The position numbers and the translations under genes were made by a program. The notes under the pieces are model-generated. The model ran no database searches. It was given only the letters and a program-made list of their open reading frames with translations, and was not told the DNA's origin. Shown piece after piece: positions 7,448-14,756 of a stretch of 15,022 bases of DNA. Position 1 is the first letter of the stretch. Every line of letters starts with the position of its first letter. The stretch comes from Russula earlei (Eukaryota; Basidiomycota; Agaricomycetes; Russulales; Russulaceae): NCBI GenBank assembly GCA_025769875.1, contig JAGFNK010001095.1, forward strand, positions 1 to 15,022. The letters are read 5' to 3'.

Positions 7448-9112
7448 TAACCCACCAAGAATCTGGATTGCACTAATCAGAACAACCACCATTCCTTCAG
7501 AATACTCATGCCACCAAAGGGTCTTCTCAGAAGAAGCAGCCAAACAACTCCCACCCAGTTGAGGAGAACTCGACTTCAGAATCACCCTAAAACCAGACGC
7601 CCCCAAATTCCTTGATTGCCAAACTTACCCTCTCCCCCAGAACAAAAAACAGGAACTATCAAGACAGATACAAGAGGATCTAGCCAAAAGTGGCATCAAA
7701 GATGGTATCTCAGACTTTGTATCCCCTGTCTTCTTTGTCCAGAAGAAGGATGGCACCGCCCCACAAATGGTAGTAGACTACTGAAAGCTCAATAACGCCA
7801 CGGTCCCCAACTATCATGCATTACCAAACATGGAAGAACAGCTACACTGACTAAGGGGCAAGACCACCTTTAGTAAATTTAATGTCAGGGCTGGTTACAA
7901 CAACATCCTGATTCATCCAGAAGATTGACACAAAGGTGCTTTCAAAACTCAATTCAGCACCTTCATTCCCATGGTAATGGGCTTTGGCTTTACCAACACC
8001 CCAGCAGCCTTCCAACGGGCAATGAACCACACCCTCTGACCCTGGCTTCTAAAGTACCCAGAAAACACCTGCAACTATCTAGATGATGTGGCAATAGCCA
8101 CAGGACCAGGGGAAGAACACCTTCACTGACAAATCACACATGAATTCCTCGACCTCCTTGAAAGAGACTCTAATTTTTTGAAGGCATCCAAGTGCACTTT
8201 TGAACAAGAAGAAATCAACTTTCTAGGCTTCTGAATCAACCAAGGGACCCTCAAAATTGACCCAATCAAAATGGATGGCCTCAAGAACTGGCCAAGACCC
8301 CCCAATAACCTGAAACAAGTACAACAAATCATGGGCGCCCTCAATTACCAATGACCATTTATCTGAGATTTTGCCAAAATAGCTCGCCCAATCTTTTCTA
8401 CAATCAAGAAGGGAACCCCCTTCCTCTGGACCCCAGAAGTGACTACAGCCCTAGAAACCTTGATATCAGTAGTCTGCAATGACCCTGAACTCTACACTGC
8501 CAACCCTGACCTTCTATACAAATTAGAAACTGATGCCTCACAATTTGCCACTGGAGCAATCCTATTTCAGAAGGACCCAAGGGGAAAAAGAAAAATGATT
8601 GGCAACATGCACACACATTCAACGAAGCAGAAAGGAACTACCCGGTTTGGGATAGGGAGTTCCTAGCCTTGATCCTTGCACTCCGACACTGGCAGTACCT
8701 GTTGGTCGGAACAAAACACCCCATCAAGATTTTTACCAATTTTGCCAACCTTGCCCACTACCGGCTCCTCCATAAAATTAATCAAAGAATTGCAGGTTAT
8801 ATTTCCACACTGGCAGATTATCATTTCGAAATCCACCACAAACCCAGAACCTCTAATCACGCAGATGCTCTCTCACAACAACCTGACCACAATGATGGGT
8901 CAGGGGACAACCAGAACATCATGGCACTTCCCAACAAACTCTTCATCTGCACACTCCACATGGAAGACCTGTATGAACAAGTTTTGAAAGAGCAAAAAAG
9001 GCGGCAATCAGACTTGCTCATGTGGAAAACCAAACATAGTCTACAAGAAGAAGACAGTGTACTGTTCAAAGACAAAAAATTGGTTGTACCATACCAAGAA
9101 CCTCTACTATGA
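7448..9112 (+). pseudogene. pol: Chromovirus reverse transcriptase and RNase H
   Basis: The reverse transcriptase reads in frame 3 from about 7448 to 8620. Visible blocks are S-P-V-F-F-V-Q-K-K-D-G, V-V-D-Y-*-K-L-N-N, F-S-T-F-I-P-M-V-M-G-F-G, and the intact catalytic Y-L-D-D at 8076-8087. From 7560 to 8366 the frame is broken only by TGA, nine times (7560, 7782, 7848, 7926, 8037, 8127, 8232, 8352, 8364). Most fall where related elements have Arg. Near 8618 the frame shifts to frame 2, which carries the rest of RNase H: D-A-S in frame 3 upstream, then R-E-F-L-A-L-I-L-A-L-R-H-W and H-A-D-A-L-S. It ends at a TGA at 9110. The gene copies element RNA to DNA; this copy is dead. Confidence 0.92.
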
Positions 9113-9488
9113 AAGATTTTACACACATATCATGACAGCATTCTTGGAGGACATATGGGAAATGCCTGGACCTTGTACTTGATCCAAGAATCCTTTTGGT
9201 GGCCCAAAATTGGCTACTTTATCTGGGACTACATTTGGGGTTGCACCACCTGTCAAGCCAACAAATCCTACATGCATCCCACTCGCCCCCCCAATTCACC
9301 CAATTCCCCACAATTTTCAGAAACCATTTCAAACCATTGCAATTGACTGGATCATTGATCTCCCGCTGTCAGAAGGAAACAACACTATCATGACCATCAC
9401 TGATCACGACTCTACCAAAGCGGCAATATTCATACCATGCTGTAAAGCCATGGGAACCCTAGAAATGGCCAAATTGTTCTTATGACAT
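9113..9488 (+). pseudogene. pol: Chromovirus integrase, N-terminal part
   Basis: Continues past the TGA at 9110 with the HHCC zinc finger (Y-H-D-S-I-L-G-G-H, then G-C-T-T-C-Q). Near 9290 the frame shifts from 2 to 3, and the catalytic core starts with A-I-D-W-I-I-D-L-P, containing the first catalytic Asp. The core is cut at 9488 by a solo LTR. The frame has a TGA at 9483 just before the break and resumes in the same frame at 10323. Confidence 0.88.
9484..9488. repeat. Left target duplication of the solo LTR (GACAT)
   Basis: GACAT recurs at 10318-10322, directly after the LTR. Collapsing the two restores the integrase frame as ...F-L-*-H-A-F-P-W. Confidence 0.9.
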
Positions 9489-9752
9489 TGTTACGAACCA
9501 AGGCCAAGTCCTGGCCAAAGATTGTCCTATTTTACTCAAGAAGAACCCCTCTCACTTTGCATTGCCGACTCCCTTCCATTTTCTGGGCTATCCCTCCTGC
9601 GGTACAAGATATTGCTATTGCAAAGGCACTATAACACGACCAGGCACCAGTTTCCTAATCGGGTAATCATCGCGTGGCAGCCACATGGCCACTCAGCCAC
9701 CATGGACCCGAAACAGAGGCACAAACTCCTAGAAACTGTTGCATAAATCATC

Positions 9753-9853
9753 TGACGTCATCAAGGCTCCAATGACATCATGGCTGACTGAGCGACTCCA
9801 CAGTGACCTCATAGGCTCACTAAGCGCTCCACAGTGACATCATAATGATGTCA
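9753..9853 (+). promoter_or_regulatory. Array of five CRE/bZIP-like sites in U3
   Basis: TGACGTCA (9753, a perfect CRE palindrome), TGACATCA (9773), TGACCTCA (9804), TGACATCA (9835) and TGATGTCA (9846) lie within 101 bp, about 140-240 bp upstream of the TATA box. Fungal ATF/CREB-type bZIP factors bind such sites, so the LTR may have been stress- or nutrient-regulated. Four sites are kept in the old copy at 3383-3472. Confidence 0.6.
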
Positions 9854-9989
9854 TCGCTCCACAATGATCAGTAATGCGCTCAGTAAGCCTGAAAGATAAC
9901 ACAAGCAAGTTTATGCCTCTGTAGTCCTATTGGATGGTACCAAAGAGTCTAGAATAGTCCCAGTGCTTTGTAATCGACCCTGTACACTG

Positions 9990-9997
9990 TATATAAG
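9990..9997 (+). promoter_or_regulatory. TATA box of LTR family A
   Basis: TATATAAG followed by CCCC lies 30 nt upstream of the conserved 17-nt block at 10020-10036, fitting a core promoter. Confidence 0.6.
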
Positions 9998-10019
9998 CCC
10001 CAATGAAACATGGCAGTCG

Positions 10020-10036
10020 TCAGACTGTCCATTTGT
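10020..10036 (+). promoter_or_regulatory. Conserved 17-nt block at predicted transcript start
   Basis: TCAGACTGTCCATTTGT is identical to the minus-strand sequence at 14033-14017 in a different LTR. In both it begins about 30-34 nt downstream of the start of TATATAAG. It is probably the R-region 5' end. By analogy with the chromovirus at 4955 it could be a self-primer. Confidence 0.5.
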
Positions 10037-10053
10037 GATACTCTCATCTTCCT

Positions 10054-10145
10054 GGGTACTCCCCTGCGACCGCTCAGTTTAAAGACTCCTCTCGCTTCCA
10101 AGGTACTCTTCTACGACCGCCTTGTTTAAAGCCCCCTCGTTGCAC
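10054..10145 (+). repeat. Imperfect 47-bp tandem duplication in R/U5 of LTR family A
   Basis: Two units begin GGTACTC (10055 and 10102). They share CTxCGACCGC, then GTTTAAAG, then CTC, with several substitutions. The unit lies downstream of the predicted transcript start, so it would be transcribed. Confidence 0.6.
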
Positions 10146-10317
10146 TGGCTTCTAACCTTCGCCTCTGCCTCCAGTTACACGTACCAGTCCCCATCTGGTA
10201 CATCTTAGTCATTTGGCTTGTCCTCTTGTTCAACGCCGCCTACGCCACGTACCACCTGTTCCGACCTTTGCCCACCTGCTCCTGAGTCCATACGGATCAG
10301 CAGTACGTGTCTTGACA

Positions 10318-10322
10318 GACAT
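10318..10322. repeat. Right target duplication of the solo LTR (GACAT)
   Basis: Matches 9484-9488. The integrase coding frame resumes immediately after it. Confidence 0.9.
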
Positions 10323-11315
10323 GCCTTCCCTTGGACTGGGGTCCCTTCCAAAATCATTTCCGATTGTGATTCTTGTTTCACCTCTGACCTATTCAAAGAA
10401 GTCTCTCGAATTCTGGGGATCAATCAAAATTTAAGTACCGCCTATCACCCTCAAACCAATGGGCAGTCCAAAAGAACCAAGTAAACTCTAGAAATGTATC
10501 TCCACATCTATACTGGGGAAAAACAAGGAGAATGGGTACACTGGCTCCCCATAGCTCAATACCACTTCAATGCTCATAAGTCTACAACCACCAAACAAAC
10601 CCCCTATGAATTACTCATTGGCTTCAACCCACAAGGGCTTGGTACCCAGCTAAAATCCAAGTTCCCAGGAATTCAAGAATGACTCTAGGCCCTAAAAGAT
10701 ATGTGAGAATTGGCTCAAGAAGCAATGAAAAGGGTGCAAAACAGTTGGGTAAAAGAAACTAAGTTCAAGGGGTTCAAAGAAGGACAGAAGGTCTGGTTGG
10801 AAGGGACTAATCTAAAAACCCCCCATCAGTTTCAGAAGTTCCATCCCAAACGGTTCAGACCTTTTGTCATCACCAAGAAAATCTCCCATGTTGTCTACCA
10901 ACTTCATCTTCCCCCCCAATGGAGTATTCATAACGTATTTCATGCTTCCCTCTTATCTCCAGTCACAGAAATGACCAAGCATGGACCAAATTTCCCCAAG
11001 CCGCCACCTGACCTCCTCTCAGGAGAATATGAAGTCGAAAAAATCACCACCCAACATACCCATAGAAACCAGCTCCAGTACAGAGTTCGGTGGAAAGGAT
11101 ACTCCGCAGCAGAGGACATGTGGGAACCCCTCTCAAATCTTAAAAATGCTCAAGACGCCATCACCATGTTTCATCTACAACAACCCACTAAACTCCACAT
11201 TATGTCTATCACCAACTCTGACTCCACAGAATCCCACCACTCAGACGAAAGTCTAGACAACCTGGAACATCAGTTTCAAGGACTTATGATACAACAATGT
11301 ACTTTACTCCCCTGA
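10323..11315 (+). pseudogene. pol: Chromovirus integrase C-terminal part with GPY/F-like region and chromodomain
   Basis: The second catalytic Asp is in I-I-S-D-C-D. Thirty-five residues later the expected catalytic Glu is Lys (Q-S-K-R-T), so the DD35E triad is broken. Stops follow at 10482 (TAA), 10680 (TGA), 10686 (TAG) and 10704 (TGA). The 10710-11315 frame then carries a GPY/F-like stretch (F-R-P-F-V-I) with H-N-V-F-H-A-S-L-L-S, and a chromodomain at about 11025-11170 (Y-E-V-E-K-I ... Y-R-V-R-W-K-G-Y ... M-W-E-P). Chromodomains on integrases direct insertion to methylated-histone chromatin. The frame ends at TGA 11313. The same frame continues openly into the next ORF. Confidence 0.92.
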
Positions 11316-12832
11316 ATTAGTTCACGTAATCCCCCTTCCTATTCAGTCAATGATCCCACTATCCCCGACTGTGGACACACCATTTTTAACATAGCTGCCA
11401 GGGAGCAACTCTTTTCTGGAATTCTCTCCCCTGGTGACTTCTGCGGATTTCAACTACTTACTTACAGATTTGGTATGGAACCATGTCATATGATCAGCAT
11501 TTATAAATACCCCCCACTCCTTCAGAGTGGTCAGCCTGGCACCACGAACACGCCACTTCTACCTACAACACTCCCATGTTGTCCCCTGCTCCCACTTCAT
11601 CACTGCTACCAACCCTCACCCCCTCGCCCACCATTAAACAAGAACCCCTCTCACCTGAAGTCATACAGCACATAATCGATCAACGCACCCTCATTGTCCC
11701 TGACAAGGCCGAACTACAAGACCTCTCAGCTACTCTCAATCCGCTTGCCATCCGCGAAGGAACACCCTCACCTACCCTGACTGAAGCAGACCCCACTCAC
11801 CCTGGCCCTCCCTGGTTTGTTTACAAACCATACATGCATGTACCTCCTTTCTATATTAACGTTAGCGGATGAAAACACCTACTACCTTACTTATGCATTG
11901 CTTTATATAATGACAAACCTATGATCCTACGAACTATGGGTCGAGGAGAACCCGCTTATGGAGAAAAGCTCATTGCTTGGCCTGTTGTCTCTGCCCCCCA
12001 TCCCTCCACCACTGCCGCTGATCTCCACCTCTTAATTAAGGACCATCCTTTCCACTTCGATGTTGCTCAGGCACAAGAGAACCTCCATGACCCTGGTGCC
12101 CTCGCTGACGTCTACCGCCTCTGCACTAGTTTGTTCCACTTGAAGGTCTTAGAAGGCAAGTGTGCCTCTATCCAAGGGGCCCTCAGTGTCCTTCAGGGGC
12201 AGCTCGCCGATCGACTCCACAAAATCCAGTCTCACACCAAAGAAACTGCCGCCATCCACAGTTGCCTTCGAGCCAACAACACCTCTGTTCGAGTTCATCA
12301 TCAACTCAACAACATGATGACTGATGAGGGCCTCACTCAGAGCACTGGGCCATACTACTCACTGGCAGGAAGTTACAGCAGAATCGAAAGGTCAAAAGAA
12401 CCATCCGCTCCCCTTTCCCTTCCACTACCCACTTGTCCTCCTCTCTCCTTGACCCCCCCTCTCAAATATCCCCCTCGCGTTGTTGATCAGTCTCAGAATG
12501 ATGCCCCTATGGGATCGCCTTCTCACTTTCTGCAAATGTTCTCTGATGATGCTAGTACCCCCAATACCCCTCTTACCCCTGCACGTATGACCAAGGCACA
12601 GCATCACCAACTACAGAAGCATCAGCATGTTTGCAAACACTGCAATACCAGGGGTCATTGGAACAAGGATTGTAACAAACCTCATACCAACTGCGCTGGT
12701 CAGGTGGACTGTATCCTAAGGAGGACTCATAGGAGTTACAGAGGTTACTGCCCCAAGATGATGGGCCCTCAAGGTCCTTGGCCCGAGGGCAACAGGGACT
12801 ATGTCCCTGAATCAGGCCCTGAGACCGATTAG
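11316..12832 (+). pseudogene. Third ORF of the chromovirus: zinc-knuckle protein after pol
   Basis: After TGA 11313 the pol frame (3) stays coding-like to about 11540, then frame 2 carries a Pro/Ser/Thr-rich stretch to TGA 11870. The same frame continues through 11921-12832 (303 residues from its first ATG). Order: low-complexity linker; a conserved-looking block with Y-L-C-I-A-L and G-E-P-A-Y-G-E; a probable coiled coil at about 12090-12235 (V-Y-R-L ... L-S-V-L-Q-G-Q-L); a second Pro-rich linker; and a CCHC knuckle at 12632-12673 (C-K-H-C-N-T-R-G-H-W-N-K-D-C). Three further Cys follow. The tail ends 30 bp before the 3' LTR. It is homologous to the ORF at 2-1411. Gag already supplies a knuckle, so this is a second RNA- or DNA-binding protein of unknown role in the usual env position. 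I saw no signal peptide or membrane segment. Confidence 0.75.
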
Positions 12833-12847
12833 TTTGGAGAACTAAGC

Positions 12848-12862
12848 ATGAGGGGGGCATGA
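12848..12862 (+). promoter_or_regulatory. Polypurine tract of the chromovirus
   Basis: A G-rich run (catgaggggggcatga) ends directly at the TG of the 3' LTR at 12863 and begins 16 bp after the stop of the third ORF. Confidence 0.75.
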
Positions 12863-13455
12863 TGTTGTGATCTGCCCCTCTTTTGGTTCATCCCTAAACT
12901 ACTTCTTATTGTTCTTTACTTTCACCCTTGCCCGCTTGGTTACTGTTTCATCCCTTGATATTGATGGCTCTTGTTATTTCACCTCTTGTGTTTCATCTAT
13001 TGTTTGAGCTCCTTTTGCTATTGGCTTAGTATTATGTATTGTTCCACATATGGTACTGTACAGCCTCGCTAGATACAGTATTTAAGCGCCTGTAGAAGCT
13101 GGGGAATGCCCCAAGCTTAGCTTTGTCCCATTTCCTATCGCATCCCTTTGCCCTGTATCCTCTCTCAATCACAACTTGTTTGTGCTGGCTCTTACCTTGC
13201 TTGATATCAACACACTAGGAGGAACTCTTGCATTCCTCTTACTCCTCTCTTGCTCTATCATCGTCCTCCTCTTCTGTGAAACCAGAAGATCGACTCTGTC
13301 TGTAGACTGAGTCATTGTCTGACTCAACCTTGAGACGTTAAACCTTTGATCTGGTCTCCTTGAGCTGGCCCCACTGAACCCCTTGAACCAAGTCACAGGG
13401 ACTTGGCCCCCACTGAACCTTGAGCTAACGCTCTTACAGCTGTGATGCCGTAACA
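12863..13455 (+). repeat. 3' LTR of the chromovirus (593 bp)
   Basis: Aligns over its full length with 4955-5547 without gaps. Of about 26 differences by hand, only three are transversions and about ten are CG against TG or CA. TATA and the AAGCTTAGCTT block are conserved. The last 25 bp hold eight of the differences, an uneven cluster. Confidence 0.95.
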
Positions 13456-13460
13456 GACAT
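13456..13460. repeat. Right target duplication of the chromovirus (GACAT)
   Basis: Matches 4950-4954. Copia coding sequence resumes here on the minus strand, reading toward higher coordinates as D-N-V-Y, the catalytic motif. Confidence 0.9.
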
Positions 13461-13784
13461 CATTGACATAGAGGATAATGATTATGGTCCCCCCTGCATC
13501 TTGGTGATGATACACTCCAGCATCTGAGTGTGTGCACGTGAAGCTGAGTCCAGTGAGCACTCCATGGAACCACAAGTTCCATGCGCGTGAGGCTTGTTTG
13601 AGGCCGTAGAGCACCTTCTTTAAGTGACAAACTTTGTCTTCCTGGTTCAGAGTGATGAAACCTTGAGGTTGCTCCATGTAGATCTCTTCCTCCATTGTGC
13701 CATTGAGGAATGCCGACTTGACATCCATTTGGTGGATCTCCCAATTTTTCAGCGCAGCCAATGCTAGTAGCAGTCTCAAAGACT

Positions 13785-13789
13785 CAAAC
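13785..13789. repeat. Left target duplication of the minus-strand solo LTR (CAAAC)
   Basis: CAAAC here and at 14752-14756 bracket the LTR. Collapsing them rejoins the copia frame as V-A-R-F-E-S. Confidence 0.88.
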
Positions 13790-14016
13790 TGTCAAGACTC
13801 ACTATTGAACTATCCAGTTCAAGAGCAAGGGATAAGCTCGAAGACGAGTCGATAGATGTCCAAGACCGCGTGGGCAAGGAGTAGAGTCCAGAGTAGTAAC
13901 AAATACCAGAGAGGTACTGTTACTGTGAGAGTAGAGCAGTCACGCAGAGAAGAGGCCAGGATAGTCACAAGGGGATGGTCCTTAAAGGAGTATCCCAGGG
14001 ATGGAGAGTGCCGTAA

Positions 14017-14033
14017 ACAAATGGACAGTCTGA
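14017..14033 (-). promoter_or_regulatory. Conserved 17-nt block at predicted transcript start (family B copy)
   Basis: Exact reverse complement of this stretch is TCAGACTGTCCATTTGT, identical to 10020-10036. It also forms half of a local inverted repeat, GACAGTC (14024-14030) with GACTGTC (14035-14041). In the family A copy a related but imperfect inverted repeat surrounds the block. Confidence 0.5.
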
Positions 14034-14058
14034 GGACTGTCTGCTACTTTATTGAGCG

Positions 14059-14066
14059 CTTATATA
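14059..14066 (-). promoter_or_regulatory. TATA box of LTR family B
   Basis: TATATAAG on the minus strand, followed downstream by the 17-nt block at about the spacing seen in LTR family A. Confidence 0.6.
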
Positions 14067-14128
14067 CTACAAGAGAACTGCTAAATAGGGAACAAGTCAT
14101 AACCTTGTTATCAAGCACAATAGAGTGA

Positions 14129-14216
14129 TGAGTAAGAAGTCAGAGGATGCTTACTGAGCATGCTCAGTCATGCTCAGTAAGCTGCTGAGTAAGAAGACTC
14201 TTCTTGATGAGTAAGA
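14129..14216. repeat. Palindrome and TGAGTAAGA repeats in U3 of LTR family B
   Basis: ACTGAGCATGCTCAGT at 14153-14168 is a perfect 16-bp palindrome, followed by another CATGCTCAGTAA at 14169-14180. TGAGTAAGA occurs at 14129, 14186 and 14208. They lie about 65-150 bp upstream of the TATA box, a likely regulatory position. TGAGTAA resembles an AP-1-type half-site pattern, but no factor is assigned. Confidence 0.55.
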
Positions 14217-14357
14217 GCTTCCATTGTCCACATTTTCACTGCTTTAGTGCACGTGCAAGCACCTGATTCATTTCCTGTTAGTTAGTTTAGGGCTGGTCAT
14301 TTGAGGACTTGTAGTTTGGTTAGGGAATAGTGTCATCTTATAAGGCCCTTATATAGT

Positions 14358-14526
14358 TCTATTAGGGTCCTTAGAGTCGACCTTAATACTTCTATTAAGG
14401 TCCTTAGTATTGCCTTATAGTTTGTTCTATAGTTATTAGAGTTGGTCCAATAACGCGTTGTGGGGCCTTTGATACTAGGTTAGTGCCTATTGTAGAGCTC
14501 CTAGGGTCGTTCCAAAGGGTCCTTAG
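14358..14526. repeat. Short direct repeats in U3 of LTR family B
   Basis: A 17-nt unit, TCTATTAGGGTCCTTAG at 14358-14374, recurs at 14391-14407 with one change, a 33-bp period. The core GGTCCTTAG occurs a third time at 14518-14526. Confidence 0.55.
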
Positions 14527-14751
14527 GAAGGCCCTAATACTGTCTTTTGTTGCTAGAGGGGTTGCCTTTAAGTGGGGCTTGCTGTATGTCGATTGTGCCG
14601 AGAATCGCTCACGCAACAATGCGCGCGCGATATTGTGGACACCTCTACTCACCCCTTTTGCTCATGTGAACAGGGTGACACCATAGAGGCTAGGTTTTCT
14701 CCTATAAGGAAGGGTCCTTCGAGGGCCCTCTCCAGAGAATGGTTCATGACA

Positions 14752-14756
14752 CAAAC
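14752..14756. repeat. Right target duplication of the minus-strand solo LTR (CAAAC)
   Basis: Matches 13785-13789. Copia coding sequence continues from here to the window end. Confidence 0.88.

Larger units (their letters stand above)
9489..10317 (+). mobile_element. Solo LTR, family A, young copy (829 bp)
   Basis: Runs from TGTTACGAACC to GTCTTGACA with GACAT on both sides, so it is a solo LTR left by recombination between the two LTRs of a full element. It interrupts the chromovirus integrase. With its duplication it adds 834 bp, a multiple of three, so the host frame is unchanged. The first part is homologous to 3119-3494. It retains many CpG sites that the older copy has lost. Internal features are a CRE-like array at 9753-9853, a TATA box at 9990, a 17-nt block at 10020-10036 shared with the solo LTR at 13790-14751, and an imperfect 47-bp tandem duplication near 10054-10145. 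Confidence 0.93.
4955..13455 (+). mobile_element. Complete, decayed Ty3/gypsy chromovirus with an extra ORF
   Basis: Two 593-bp LTRs (4955-5547, 12863-13455) flanked by GACAT enclose the internal region. Its order is self-complementary primer site, gag with zinc knuckle, aspartic protease, reverse transcriptase, RNase H, zinc-finger integrase, GPY/F-like region, chromodomain, a third ORF with its own zinc knuckle, and a polypurine tract. By hand count the LTRs differ at about 26 of 593 positions with no gaps, 23 of them transitions. That is about 4.4 percent divergence since insertion. It sits in the copia reverse transcriptase just after the catalytic motif. A solo LTR of another family is nested at 9489-10317. 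All ORFs are broken. Confidence 0.95.
13456..13789 (-). pseudogene. pol: Copia reverse transcriptase, central part
   Basis: From 13789 down the frame reads F-E-S-L-R-L-L-L-A-L-A-A, then the first catalytic motif Q-M-D-V-K-S-A-F-L-N-G. It continues with Y-M-E-Q-P-Q-G-F, L-K-K-V-L-Y-G-L-K-Q-A-S-R-A-W, and the second catalytic motif as L-Y-V-N-D-V, where Y-V-D-D is normal. This N-terminal and palm section of RVT_2 is free of stops over about 330 bp. The chromovirus cuts it right after the catalytic motif, and the sequence continues at 4954. The Asp-to-Asn change fits a G-to-A transition and alone should abolish polymerase activity. Confidence 0.92.
13790..14751 (-). mobile_element. Solo LTR, family B (962 bp), inserted in the copia reverse transcriptase
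   Basis: Termini are TGTCA...TGACA, flanked by CAAAC on both sides, and it splits the copia coding frame between V-A-R-F and F-E-S. Orientation is minus because TATATAAG (14066-14059) and the conserved 17-nt block (14033-14017) read leftwards. An AATAAA lies between them on the minus strand. The region has no pol or gag sequence, so it is a solo LTR. Upstream of its TATA lie a 16-bp perfect palindrome at 14153-14168, three TGAGTAAGA repeats at 14129, 14186 and 14208, and repeats of GGTCCTTAG at 14366, 14399 and 14518. Confidence 0.88.

Noticed and set aside
7560..8366. TGA read as Trp (alternative genetic code)
   Set aside because: All nine stops in this frame are TGA, which at first suggests code reassignment, but TGG Trp codons are common in the same frame. 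Several TGA sites align with Arg, and CGA is missing, so CpG decay explains it better. Frameshifts and the integrase Lys also show a dead gene.
9522..9746. 75-codon open frame in the solo LTR, with a similar one at 3152-3376
   Set aside because: Similarity between the two comes from LTR homology at the DNA level. The frames differ in stops and ends, with no protein-like constraint visible.
12425..12860. Minus-strand open frames under the third ORF
   Set aside because: Antisense shadows of the zinc-knuckle ORF, without motifs.
13790..14751. Possibility that this block is a complete non-LTR or MITE-like element
   Set aside because: The TG...CA ends, 5-bp duplication, TATA box and 17-nt block shared with another LTR fit a solo LTR better, and the length is too large for a typical MITE.
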